From contig SFCB01000137.1 of NCBI GenBank assembly GCA_004367505.1, positions 1-64,000 of the forward strand: a DNA stretch of 64,000 nucleotides, in the 5' to 3' direction. The position numbers and the translations under genes were made by a program. The notes under the pieces are model-generated. The model ran no database searches. It was not told where the DNA came from and saw only the letters and a list, made by a program, of their open reading frames with translations. Below, piece after piece: positions 16,905 to 26,727 of this stretch. Numbering within the stretch: the first letter of the stretch is position 1; each line of letters starts with the position of its first letter. Source of the DNA: Chloroflexi bacterium OHK40. GTDB lineage: Bacteria > Chloroflexota > Chloroflexia > Chloroflexales > Chloroflexaceae.

Positions 16905-18611
16905 TCAGAGGGCCATCAGGAGCATAATCGTGATCAATGCCGCCAGGACCCCGAGCAGGTAGTAGCGCTGTTCGAAGGGGCCGATCAGGAGTCGCAGCAA
17001 GCCGCTCAGCCGCAGCAACGTGGCCCACGCTCCGCCGAACAGGGCCGTTGGCCGTCCCAGCCCGGCCAGTGGGCGCAGCGTGGCGCTGAGCGCCTCGGGT
17101 CCGAGCCGTGTTGGCGTCTCGTCCGGATCGTAGGGCGCCGACCGGGCCGGAACGCCGCCGGCCACCAGGGCCACGAGCAGTAGCAATGTCAGTCCCGCGC
17201 CGATAACGGCCAGGCTCCCGTCCAGTGGTGGCTCCAGTGGCGCGAATCGTAGCGTCTCCAGCCAGCCCTGCCAGGCGAGCCCCGGTGCGACGCCAAGCAT
17301 CAGCAGGGGTGCGAGGCTCAGACCTCCCGGGACGATGCTGCCCCACGCGGCTCGCTCACCGGGCTGGGCGCGCCTCCAGAGCCCCCCCAGGGGCGCCGCC
17401 AGGGCCAGCGCGAGCAAGACACTGCCAGCCAGCAATGGCGCCAGTAGCCAGGGCTGTTGCTCCAGGGCCGCCTCGAGTTGCCAGAATCGTCCCCAGAAGC
17501 CCCAGAGTGGGGGCAGGCCTAGCGCCGCTGCGGCTCCCCCCACCCACAATAGCCCGACGATCCGGGGCGCGCTCTGGCTCAGCGTGTAGTCGTCGCTGCC
17601 GGTGGTACGCTCCAGGAGCACCGCTGCGGTCGCGCCAACTACGCTGCTGAGCATCAGGTTGAGCAGCAGTGCGGGGCCCGCCAGCGCTCCGAGCGGCCCG
17701 GCCAGCCCCGCCGTAGCCACCACCAGTGCCGCCTGGAAACCGGCCGACCAGCTCAGGATGGGGCGCAGGCGCCGTGGCCCCAGTGCGCCGGCCGCGCAGG
17801 CCAGCGCCCCCAGGCTCCCGACGAGGCCAAGCGTTGTGGCCCAGCCGCTGGGCAGGATGGGGAGCGCGGACGTGCTGCGCAGCAGCCAGCCGAGGGCCGA
17901 TGCGGGCGCACACAGCCCGAAGATAAGCGCGCCTAGTGGTGCCGGACCCTCCTCCGCCTCGGATTGGGCTGCCAGCAGCGGAGGGCAGCCGCCGAGGGCC
18001 AGCACGGCGAGCAGGCCGCAGAGTGTGGCAGGCACGCCTGGGAGCTCACTTCTCAGCAAGGCCGGGCCGCCCGTCACCAGGGCGCCAGTGAGCAGGACGC
18101 TTGCGAGCAGCCCGAGGGTTGGCCCGATCGGTGCTGGGCCAGCGGCGCGCGCGGCGCCGCTGGCCCACAGCGCGCCATAGCCGCTCAGGGCCACGGTGGC
18201 CCACGCCAGCGGCTGGATAAACGAGGTGATTGGGGCTCCCAGGCTGAGCAGCGCTCCACTCAGGCAGAGTAGCGCCCAGGTGAAGAGCGAGCCGAAGCCC
18301 CGGACACCCGGTGCGATCGCGGTGGCCACGGCCAGCGTGGCTGCGGCCCCACCGCCCAGCAGCGCAAGTGCTAGCGCCCGCTCGCCCGGCGCGAACCCCG
18401 GCGATACACTGAACACCGCATCGCCGAGGATGAGCAGCACCACTGGCGCCGCCTCGCCGGAAGGGGCGGCGCCGCTCACCACGATACCCGCCGCTACCGC
18501 GCAGGCGACTACGGCCACCAGCCCGAGTTGACGGGTGGCCAGCCCACGGCTCAGGCCACCGCAGATGGTGGCGCCAGCCAGCAGGGTAAGAAGAGCGAGA
18601 GTGAGAGTCAT
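16905..18611 (-). CDS. NuoL/HyfB-like antiporter-type subunit (degenerate)
   Basis: A 568-aa, extremely Ala/Leu/Gly-rich protein with about 14-16 hydrophobic helices and a final separate helix (YYLLGVLAALITIMLLMAL), like HyfB/NuoL C-terminal extensions. The antiporter core is recognisable only weakly. PPLLAAQSEAEEGPAPLGAL stands where PxHxWLPxAxxxAPxPVsAL is usual, so His and Trp are gone. RRLRPILSWSAGFQ replaces the KRxLAxSSixxxG motif. No helix-5 Glu is seen. It may be a structural, non-pumping homologue. ATG 18611 lies 7 bases after the large-subunit stop. An upstream start at 18644 would overlap that gene. Confidence 0.65.
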   Translation of the reverse strand: MTLTLALLTLLAGATICGGLSRGLATRQLGLVAVVACAVAAGIVVSGAAPSGEAAPVVLLILGDAVFSVSPGFAPGERALALALLGGGAAATLAVATAIAPGVRGFGSLFTWALLCLSGALLSLGAPITSFIQPLAWATVALSGYGALWASGAARAAGPAPIGPTLGLLASVLLTGALVTGGPALLRSELPGVPATLCGLLAVLALGGCPPLLAAQSEAEEGPAPLGALIFGLCAPASALGWLLRSTSALPILPSGWATTLGLVGSLGALACAAGALGPRRLRPILSWSAGFQAALVVATAGLAGPLGALAGPALLLNLMLSSVVGATAAVLLERTTGSDDYTLSQSAPRIVGLLWVGGAAAALGLPPLWGFWGRFWQLEAALEQQPWLLAPLLAGSVLLALALAAPLGGLWRRAQPGERAAWGSIVPGGLSLAPLLMLGVAPGLAWQGWLETLRFAPLEPPLDGSLAVIGAGLTLLLLVALVAGGVPARSAPYDPDETPTRLGPEALSATLRPLAGLGRPTALFGGAWATLLRLSGLLRLLIGPFEQRYYLLGVLAALITIMLLMAL

Positions 18612-18618
18612 CGGGAGT

Positions 18619-19692
18619 CTACGCCACCGCCAGGCACGTGTCACACGGGTCGGTCGACACGATGATCATGGGGGCGTCGTCAAGGGTGGCGCCGGCAAGC
18701 ACCGTGCGCGCCAGCAGGCGGTCGAGTTGGGGGGCGGGCCGAGCACGCACGCCTACCAGCCGGTGGCCGTCACTCTCCACCTCGTATGTGAGCGGGCCCC
18801 GTGGCGCCTCAACCGTGGCCGCCGTCGTCGCGGCAGGCAGTGACTCGGGGAGTCGCCCGCGCCAGGAACCATCGGGAAGTTCGGTGGCGGCGCGCTCGAC
18901 GAGCCGCAGGCTCTCCAGCGCCTCAAGCAGCAGCACCAGGATGCGGGCGTACACATCGCCGCCCTCCTGCACCGCCGGTGTCGGTGCCAGTTCGGCGTAG
19001 GCGGCGTAGGGCGTGTCAATCCGCGCGTCACGGGCAAGCCCGGCGGCGCGGGCCATGGGGCCGCCGAGACCAAACTGCGTTGCCGCGCTCGCCCCGATCG
19101 TCCCAACGTCGAGCGTGCGCGCCAGGATCGGCCGCCGGGTGATCGTGCGCTCCGCAATTGGGAAGAGCTGCGCGCGGATCTCGCTGGCGCCCAGGCGCAG
19201 GGCCTCTCGCCCCGCCGCGCTCAGATCCTGGCCAACACCGCCCGGCAGGAGCCACCCATCCTGGTTCCCCCGCAGCTCGGCAAGGGCGTGGCGGGCGGCG
19301 TCCCCGTGGTGGGCGAAGGTGGCGGCCAGCGGCCCTAACCCTAGTGTCGCGAAAATGGCCGCGAGCGTCCGCAGGTGCGATGCCGCCCGCTCCAGTTCGG
19401 CGGCCGCAACCCGCAGCCAGGCGGCCCGTGCTGGCACCTCAATGCTCGCCAGGGCCTCAACGGCCTGGCAGAGCGCCAGCGCGTGGGCCTGGCCGCAGTT
19501 CGGGCAGAGTCGCGCCGCCGCTTCGAGCATTCGCTCGAGCCCCTTGCGCTCCACTGCGACGAACGGTGAGCTGGCGCCGGGCTCGGGGCGGTACTCAACA
19601 TCCGCGATCCGCTCTCCCTCGATCGTAAGCAGGGCCCGCTGAGCATGTGAGAGTGCCGGGGCGCCTGGCCTCAGCGCGAGCCTATAGGTCAC
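18619..19692 (-). CDS. group-4 NiFe-hydrogenase/NuoD-like large subunit
   Basis: A 357-aa soluble protein of the HycE/EchE/NuoD family. The N-terminal metal motif is LCPNCGQAH (Cys63, Cys66, His70), in place of RxCGxCxxxH. The C-terminal motif is DPCDTC (Cys350, Cys353), four residues before the stop. Between them are AAELERAASHLRTLAAI, RTLDVGTIGASAA, GLGGPMARAAGLARDARIDTPYAAY and GDVYARILVLLLEALESL, all closely following NuoD/HycE. All four Ni-Fe thiolate ligands are therefore present, unlike in complex I NuoD. There is no removable C-terminal peptide, as in CooH-type subunits. The GTG start follows GGAG at 6-base spacing. It is the first gene of the unit. No small subunit follows. Confidence 0.85.
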   Translation of the reverse strand: MTYRLALRPGAPALSHAQRALLTIEGERIADVEYRPEPGASSPFVAVERKGLERMLEAAARLCPNCGQAHALALCQAVEALASIEVPARAAWLRVAAAELERAASHLRTLAAIFATLGLGPLAATFAHHGDAARHALAELRGNQDGWLLPGGVGQDLSAAGREALRLGASEIRAQLFPIAERTITRRPILARTLDVGTIGASAATQFGLGGPMARAAGLARDARIDTPYAAYAELAPTPAVQEGGDVYARILVLLLEALESLRLVERAATELPDGSWRGRLPESLPAATTAATVEAPRGPLTYEVESDGHRLVGVRARPAPQLDRLLARTVLAGATLDDAPMIIVSTDPCDTCLAVA

Positions 19693-19771
19693 TGCTGTCT
19701 CCGTCGTGCGGAAGGCGGCATGCGCGCCGCTCCGCGCCTACCTGCCGGTAGCCGTGCGGCACCGGCGGCGC

Positions 19772-19780
19772 ATTATACCA
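19772..19780 (-). promoter_or_regulatory. extended -10 promoter of hydrogenase-like unit
   Basis: The minus strand reads TGG-TATAAT (CCA at 19778-19780, ATTATA at 19772-19777), an extended -10. It lies about 80 bases before the GTG start at 19692. No good -35 is seen. Confidence 0.5.
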
Positions 19781-19820
19781 TCTCTCAACCGGGTGGATCG
19801 GCGACCGCCCTGCTATAGCG

Positions 19821-19943
19821 ATCTCATCCGGGTCGTGCAGCCCGTCCTGAGAGCGCGGGCGTCCCGCCCGCATGGAAGCGCCGCGATGACGCTCCCGGGT
19901 GTGTGTTCAAGCCACTGCGAGCACAACCTGGTTAGGCTTGCTA
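19821..19943. repeat. composite repeat element A, locus 2
   Basis: One 65-bp unit (19821-19885, about 58 matches to the unit at 8942) is followed by a 58-bp tail (19886-19943, about 48 matches and no gaps). Both loci end in GGCTTGCTA. The inverted repeat of the tail is degraded here. Confidence 0.8.
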
Positions 19944-19950
19944 TAGTGGG

Positions 19951-20020
19951 TCACCATGGTGATGTCGCTGGATCGCGATCCCGCTGAGAGGCCCCGATGG
20001 GGCGTCCTGCCCCCACACCA
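19951..20020. repeat. interspersed hairpin repeat (element B), copy 2
   Basis: This is nearly identical to 2332-2400 up to the GGGGCGTC hairpin, with one arm base changed (AGAGGCCCC against AGACGCCCC), which weakens the stem. It begins only eight bases after element A ends. Confidence 0.75.
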
Positions 20021-20070
20021 TCAGCGCGCTCGACCACGAGCCGCCTGCGCTCCTCCTCCTTGATCCACCC

Positions 20071-20094
20071 GCGATCAACCCGCGGGTTGATCGC
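20071..20094. promoter_or_regulatory. 24-bp perfect palindrome, possible operator
   Basis: GCGATCAACCCG is followed without a spacer by its exact complement. It has full dyad symmetry and lies about 93 bases before the 75-aa gene. Loop-free symmetry suits a dimeric protein site better than an RNA hairpin, but no regulator is known. Confidence 0.4.
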
Positions 20095-20186
20095 CCCGGT
20101 AAGGGAATGACCTATGCTGGAGCCGTAACGGGTTGAAGTGGCCGCGCAGGACGCGCGGCCCGGCAGATGAAAGCAGGATCGACACC

Positions 20187-20414
20187 ATGGGGCAGTTGCG
20201 AATCGTTGTGGCGAACCAGACGCTCTACGTGAGCCTTGAGGGCGAGGGCCGCAGTGGCGGCACGCTCGTGCGGCTCAATGATGGCCTGGAGGCGCGCTTC
20301 AGCAGCCCCGAGTGCCTGCTCGATCTGCTTGAGGGAATGGTCGGCCATCGGACCTGGCAGGCTCACCAGGATCAGATCATTGCCCAACTTGCCTCGATCA
20401 TCATCTGCGCCTGA
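20187..20414 (+). CDS. hypothetical protein, 75 aa
   Basis: I do not recognise this protein. It is 75 residues, soluble, with a beta-like N terminus (QLRIVVANQTLYVSLEGEG), a short Gly-rich turn and a helical second half (SSPECLLDLLEGMVGHRTWQ). Codon use matches its neighbours, with GC-rich third positions, and the composition looks like a real folded protein, not antisense noise. ATG 20187 was chosen because the sequence before it is Arg/Pro-rich. The ribosome-binding site (AGGATC) is weak. It stands alone, downstream of a repeat cluster and the 24-bp palindrome. Confidence 0.55.
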   Translation: MGQLRIVVANQTLYVSLEGEGRSGGTLVRLNDGLEARFSSPECLLDLLEGMVGHRTWQAHQDQIIAQLASIIICA

Positions 20415-20978
20415 GTGCGCTGGCTCCTCACGCCCGCATGATGCCCGATGCCCCCACCAGCACGCGCTATTTCCCCCGTCAAACGGGTGTGACGTATCTG
20501 GCTGCAAGGGCTGCTCCCGCGCACGCAGGGCCTGCGAACGATGCCCCGGCTGAACCCCCGGGGCCTCCGGACTGCTCCCACGTACCCGAGGTTCCGCCTC
20601 CTGCCCGAGCTTCTTGCCTCCATACACGGCTCCCGCGCCTGAGCGCTGGTATCATTCCCGCGCAAGGGGGGGGTGGGCGTCAACGCCGCCGCGTGCGCAG
20701 GGCAACCGCCGCCCCCGGCGGCCTCGGGAGCCCGCGTCGGCGGGCTTCGCCCTCCGTAGCCGCGCGCTTCAGCGCCACGGCACGCGAGGGTGCAACAACA
20801 TCCGACCCACCCCACGCCCTGCGTTCTGTTGCCAGGGTGCTATAATCTGCACGTCAGGCGCACAACCACCATGGCCGTTCAGAAGCGTTCGTCGCAAGGA
20901 TGCCGTGCATGGCGCCCCTGCGCGGCGCCAGAAGGGTCGGGTGGTTCCCATGAGCGATGTGTGCAGAAAGGGGAGCGT
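20415..20978. other. 564-bp intergenic region upstream of argD-like gene
   Basis: No credible gene is seen. Frames here are Arg/Pro/Ala-rich and lack ribosome-binding sites. The region is very GC-rich with small inverted repeats. The only clear signal is the extended -10 at 20838-20846, which implies a leader of about 125 bases before the aminotransferase gene. No known riboswitch fold was recognised. Confidence 0.5.
20838..20846 (+). promoter_or_regulatory. extended -10 promoter of aminotransferase gene
   Basis: TGC-TATAAT, an extended -10 with a perfect hexamer. No clear -35 is present. The transcript would carry a long leader to ATG 20979. Confidence 0.5.
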
Positions 20979-22178
20979 ATGCCCGCGGAGCAGACGGCGG
21001 TTGCCGTACAAGCCGATCGCGATTATATCCTCCAGACCTACGTCAAGCCCGAATTCGTGATCGAGCGCGGTGAGGGCGTTTACCTCTATGATACCGAGGG
21101 CCGGCGGTACCTGGATTTTGTTAGCGGGATCGCGGTGAATGCCCTCGGCTACGGCGACCCCGAGGTCACCCGGGCGATCGCGGAGCAGGCCGCAAAGCTT
21201 ATCCACGTCTCCAACCTCTACCATACGGCTCCGGCCGGCGAGCTGGCGCGGCTCCTGGTTGAGAGTAGCCCCGCCTTCGATCGGGTCTTCTTCGGCAACA
21301 GCGGGGCCGAGGTGATCGAGGGCGCGATCAAGTTTGCCCGCCGCTACGCTCGTGACCGTTTCGGTGAGGGGAAGACGACGATCGTCGCCTTCGATGGCTC
21401 CTTCCACGGCCGCACCATGGGCGCTGTCGCCATTACCGCCCGTGAGAAGTACCGCGAGCCCTTTATGCCCGTGATGCCCGGCGTTCGCTTCGCCACTTAC
21501 AACGACCCTGCCAGCCTTGCCGCCGCCATGGGCGATGATGTCTGCGCGGTGGTGATCGAGCCCGTGCAGGGCGAGGGTGGCCTGCGTGTCGCCACTGAAG
21601 CCTTTCTGCGGGCCGCCCGTGAGCTCTGCGACCGCTACGGCGCCTTGCTCGTCCTCGACGAGATCCAGTGCGGCATGGGCCGCACCGGCACCCTCTGGGC
21701 CCACGAGCCTTCCGGTGTTCGCCCCGACATCCTGACTGTCGCCAAACCGCTGGCTGGCGGCCTGCCGATTGGCGCTGTGCTGATGAGCCAGGCCGTCGCC
21801 GATACCATCCATGTCGGCGATCACGGCACCACCTTCGGCGGCAACCCGCTGGCAACCGCCGTGGGGACGGTGGTCTTTCGCCGGATCAGCGATCCGGCCT
21901 TCCTGGCCCACGTGCGCCAGGTGAGTAGCTACCTGGACGAGTCGCTGCAGGATCTGGCCGCCGATCTGCCTGGCACCGTGCTGGAGCTTCGCGGCCGTGG
22001 GCTCATGCGCGGCCTGCGCATCGCTGGGTCGGCTGGCGCTGTGCGTGAGGCCCTTCAGAGGCAGGGGCTGCTCGTAGCTACCGCCGGTGAGGACGTGCTG
22101 CGCCTCCTGCCACCCCTGACGATCCAGGCCGCCCACGTGGACGAGAGCCTGGCGGCGCTGCGCCAGGTGCTGCGGTAG
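20979..22178 (+). CDS. argD: class III aminotransferase, acetylornithine-type
   Basis: A 399-aa PLP enzyme of the ornithine/acetylornithine aminotransferase family. Marks are HVSNLYHTAPAGELARLL, FFGNSGAEVIEGAIKFAR (phosphate-binding SGAE), FDGSFHGRTMGA, VLDEIQCGMGRTG (Asp pairing with the PLP ring nitrogen) and the PLP lysine in TVAKPLAGGLPIGA. The expected reaction is N-acetylornithine plus 2-oxoglutarate in arginine synthesis. Related enzymes act on 4-aminobutyrate or LysW-linked lysine precursors, and the sequence alone does not separate these. ATG 20979 follows GGGGAG. Arginine genes are not adjacent. purA follows 132 bases downstream. Confidence 0.85.
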   Translation: MPAEQTAVAVQADRDYILQTYVKPEFVIERGEGVYLYDTEGRRYLDFVSGIAVNALGYGDPEVTRAIAEQAAKLIHVSNLYHTAPAGELARLLVESSPAFDRVFFGNSGAEVIEGAIKFARRYARDRFGEGKTTIVAFDGSFHGRTMGAVAITAREKYREPFMPVMPGVRFATYNDPASLAAAMGDDVCAVVIEPVQGEGGLRVATEAFLRAARELCDRYGALLVLDEIQCGMGRTGTLWAHEPSGVRPDILTVAKPLAGGLPIGAVLMSQAVADTIHVGDHGTTFGGNPLATAVGTVVFRRISDPAFLAHVRQVSSYLDESLQDLAADLPGTVLELRGRGLMRGLRIAGSAGAVREALQRQGLLVATAGEDVLRLLPPLTIQAAHVDESLAALRQVLR

Positions 22179-22310
22179 CGTGGGCCACCTGTGGGCGCCA
22201 GCGCGCACGCACGGGCAAGCCGCAGCGCGCTCCGCTGGCGCTCCTGTGTCGCGCGCCAGCAATGACGAGGAATGTTGCCTTGATGGGCTTCCCCAAGAAA
22301 GGATACCCCC

Positions 22311-23603
22311 ATGCCCGTTGTAGCGCTGATCGGCGCCCAGTGGGGTGATGAGGGCAAGGGCCACCTGATCGACCTGCTCGCCAGCCAGGCCCGCCTTGTC
22401 GTTCGCTACGGTGGCGGCAACAACGCCGGCCATACCGTGGTCAATCACCTCGGTACCTTCAAGCTGCACCTGGTGCCCTCGGGTATCTTCGATCCCCAGA
22501 CGGTCAATATCATCGGGGCGGGTGTGGTGATCGACCCGGAGGTGCTCCTCGGCGAGTTGAAAGAGCTTGAGGCGCGGGGGGTGAGCACCGCGCGACTCTT
22601 CATCAGCGAGCGCGCTCACGTGATTATGCCCTACCATGTCCAGCTCGATCAGCTCCAGGAGCAAGACCGCGGGGAGGGCAAGATCGGTACCACAGGGCGC
22701 GGGATCGGGCCAGCCTACGCCGATAAAATGAGCCGTACCGGTATTCGTATGGCCGATCTGCTCCATGAGCAGACACTGCTCAATCGGCTGCGGGTGGTGC
22801 TGGAGGAGAAGAACCGGATCCTTACCCGGCTCTACGGTGCGAGCCCTATCTCTCTCCACGATACCTATTTGCGTTACCTGGAGCTCGGGCATCAGCTGGG
22901 TGACCACGTGACCGATACGCACGCGATCGTTCAGCGCGCCCTGGAGAAAGATCTGCCGATCCTGCTCGAAGGCGCTCAGGGCGCTCTGCTCGATGTGGAC
23001 TACGGCACCTATCCCTATGTCACCTCCTCGCCACCTGGAGCCGCCGGGGCCTGCCAGGGCGCGGGGATCGGGCCAACCCGGCTCAACGCGGTGATCGGGG
23101 TGGCCAAGGCCTATGCAACCCGCGTTGGCGCCGGGCCCTTCCCCACCGAGATCGACGGGCCCGCTGCCGATACCCTGCGCCAGATCGGTACCCCCTGGGC
23201 CGAGGTGGGCACGACCACCGGTCGCCTGCGCCGCGTGGGCTGGTTCGACGCCGTGATGGCACGCTACGCCGCGCAGCTCAATGGCGTCGATACTCTGGCG
23301 ATCACCAAGCTGGATGTGCTCGATACCCTGCCGACGATCAAGGTCTGCACCGGCTACCGCCTGAACGATGCCCAGCTTGAGTATCCGCCCGCCACCGTGG
23401 CCGTGCTCGAGCAGGTCGAGCCGATCTACGAGGAGTTGCCCGGCTGGATGACGCCGACCACCGGGGTGCGGCGCTTCCACGAGCTGCCCGAGGCTGCCCA
23501 GGCCTACGTGGCGCGGCTCTGCCAGCTCGTCGGCGCGCGGCTCGGCCTTGTCTCCGTTGGCCCCGGGCGCGACCAGGTGATCACGGTGGCGGAGATCTTT
23601 TAG
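22311..23603 (+). CDS. purA: adenylosuccinate synthetase
   Basis: A 430-aa enzyme of standard length that forms adenylosuccinate from IMP, aspartate and GTP, the first committed step to AMP. The GTP P-loop is GAQWGDEGKGHLIDLL, with the catalytic Asp and the His of NNAGHTV. The IMP-binding region includes GTTGRGIGPAYADK, and the switch loop YPYVTSS and TTTGRLRRVGWFD are present. The base-recognition TKLDVLD is also clear. GKGH replaces the more common GKGK. ATG 22311 is preceded by AAGAAAGGA. The 3' end overlaps the convergent glutaredoxin gene by four bases. Confidence 0.97.
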   Translation: MPVVALIGAQWGDEGKGHLIDLLASQARLVVRYGGGNNAGHTVVNHLGTFKLHLVPSGIFDPQTVNIIGAGVVIDPEVLLGELKELEARGVSTARLFISERAHVIMPYHVQLDQLQEQDRGEGKIGTTGRGIGPAYADKMSRTGIRMADLLHEQTLLNRLRVVLEEKNRILTRLYGASPISLHDTYLRYLELGHQLGDHVTDTHAIVQRALEKDLPILLEGAQGALLDVDYGTYPYVTSSPPGAAGACQGAGIGPTRLNAVIGVAKAYATRVGAGPFPTEIDGPAADTLRQIGTPWAEVGTTTGRLRRVGWFDAVMARYAAQLNGVDTLAITKLDVLDTLPTIKVCTGYRLNDAQLEYPPATVAVLEQVEPIYEELPGWMTPTTGVRRFHELPEAAQAYVARLCQLVGARLGLVSVGPGRDQVITVAEIF

Positions 23604-23845
23604 CCAACGAGCTTGCGCTGGAGTTCCGCGTTCGATGGCTCAACCAGGATCGTGCCGTCTGGGAAGACGATCGTGGGGACGCTGCGGTACCCGTTGTTCA
23701 CCTGCACCACGTAGTCGGCTGCCCGCTCGTCCTCCTCGATATTGATATAGGTGTAGGCAATGCCGCGCTGATCCAGCACCCGCTGGGCGCGGCGGCAGTC
23801 CGGGCACCAGCTCGTGCCGTACACAACAATCGTGGGCTCGCTCAT
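23600..23845 (-). CDS. glutaredoxin/mycoredoxin-like protein
   Basis: An 81-aa single-domain thioredoxin-fold protein. The active site is WCPDC near residues 13-17, followed by VPTIVFPDG with the cis-Pro and a C-terminal helix. The CPDC motif and size are like the mycoredoxin/NrdH-type glutaredoxins of bacteria that use thiols other than glutathione. It reduces mixed disulfides on proteins. The frame continues upstream to 24862 only as antisense of sucC. ATG 23845 starts the fold. Its stop codon overlaps the end of purA. Confidence 0.9.
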   Translation of the reverse strand: MSEPTIVVYGTSWCPDCRRAQRVLDQRGIAYTYINIEEDERAADYVVQVNNGYRSVPTIVFPDGTILVEPSNAELQRKLVG

Positions 23846-23893
23846 GCTGCTCCCTATGACTTCTTTAGGATGAAGATACCCTCTGGGGGTATT

Positions 23894-23902
23894 ATCATAC
23901 CA
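23894..23902 (-). promoter_or_regulatory. extended -10 promoter of glutaredoxin gene
   Basis: The minus strand reads TGG-TATGAT, about 50 bases before ATG 23845. An overlapping GATAAT lies at 23891-23896. No strong -35 is present. Confidence 0.4.
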
Positions 23903-24013
23903 GATCTGCACCCGTCTGGTGCAGCCAGCGCTATCCGCGCATTCGCCGGCGTCGATCTCGGATGTCTGACGTAATGCCCAGCATTTGGCCCCGCTTTGCA
24001 AAGCCAGAATCGT

Positions 24014-24043
24014 TTGACAGCCTTTTGCGGCCTGTGCTACCAT
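24014..24043 (+). promoter_or_regulatory. promoter of sucC
   Basis: A perfect -35 TTGACA (24014-24019), an 18-base spacer ending in TGC, and -10 TACCAT (24038-24043). This is the best-formed plus-strand promoter in the window. The leader to ATG 24206 would be about 155 bases. Confidence 0.6.
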
Positions 24044-24205
24044 AGCTGGCGCCTGCGCCGGAAACGACAGGTAATTCCGACCGCCCCCTCGCCGATGATG
24101 CCGCGGGCGCGATGAACCGCGCGCCGTCCCGCGCACTCTGGAGCCACGCCATCCGCTCCAGGGCTCTCTCCCCTCGCCCGGATTTGCTGAGGAGCCAGGA
24201 CGCCC

Positions 24206-25345
<1,140 letters not shown>

Positions 25346-25401
25346 GAAGAGTGCCTGCTCACTCGTCGTGCAGACGGATCGAGCGATTCATAGTATAGTA
25401 G

Positions 25402-26642
<1,241 letters not shown>

Positions 26643-26677
26643 CGCTGCACTGCACCTGAATCGCCTCTCAACGATGA

Positions 26678-26705
26678 GCAGGCCCGGGGCGAGCCCCGGG
26701 CCTGC
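26678..26705. terminator. 13-bp hairpin between convergent genes
   Basis: GCAGGCCCGGGGC (26678-26690) pairs exactly with 26693-26705 around a 2-nt loop. It lies between genes ending at 26642 (+) and 26728 (-), a position suiting a bidirectional terminator. No U-tract is present. Confidence 0.6.
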
Positions 26706-26727
26706 CTGCTGCTGCGCGCAGGGCTTC

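Larger units (their letters stand above)
19693..20186. other. 494-bp intergenic region packed with repeats
   Basis: The gap between the divergent large-subunit gene and the 75-aa gene holds the hydrogenase-like promoter (19772-19780), element A (19821-19943), element B (19951-20020) and a 24-bp palindrome (20071-20094). No reading frame here looks like a gene. Confidence 0.7.
23846..24205. other. 360-bp divergent promoter region
   Basis: This lies between the glutaredoxin gene (minus) and sucC (plus). It holds a minus-strand extended -10 at 23894-23902 and a plus-strand TTGACA/TACCAT promoter at 24014-24043. Nothing gene-like is seen. Confidence 0.6.

Noticed and set aside
20415-20978. Riboswitch or attenuator in the long argD-like leader
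   Set aside because: Several GC-rich inverted repeats exist, but none matched a known riboswitch or leader-peptide pattern by eye. A covariance-model search would be needed.
20769-23480. 903-aa open frame on the minus strand
   Set aside because: It is antisense to the argD-like gene and purA, has His/Gly/Arg-rich composition without domain motifs, and arises from high third-position GC in the real genes.
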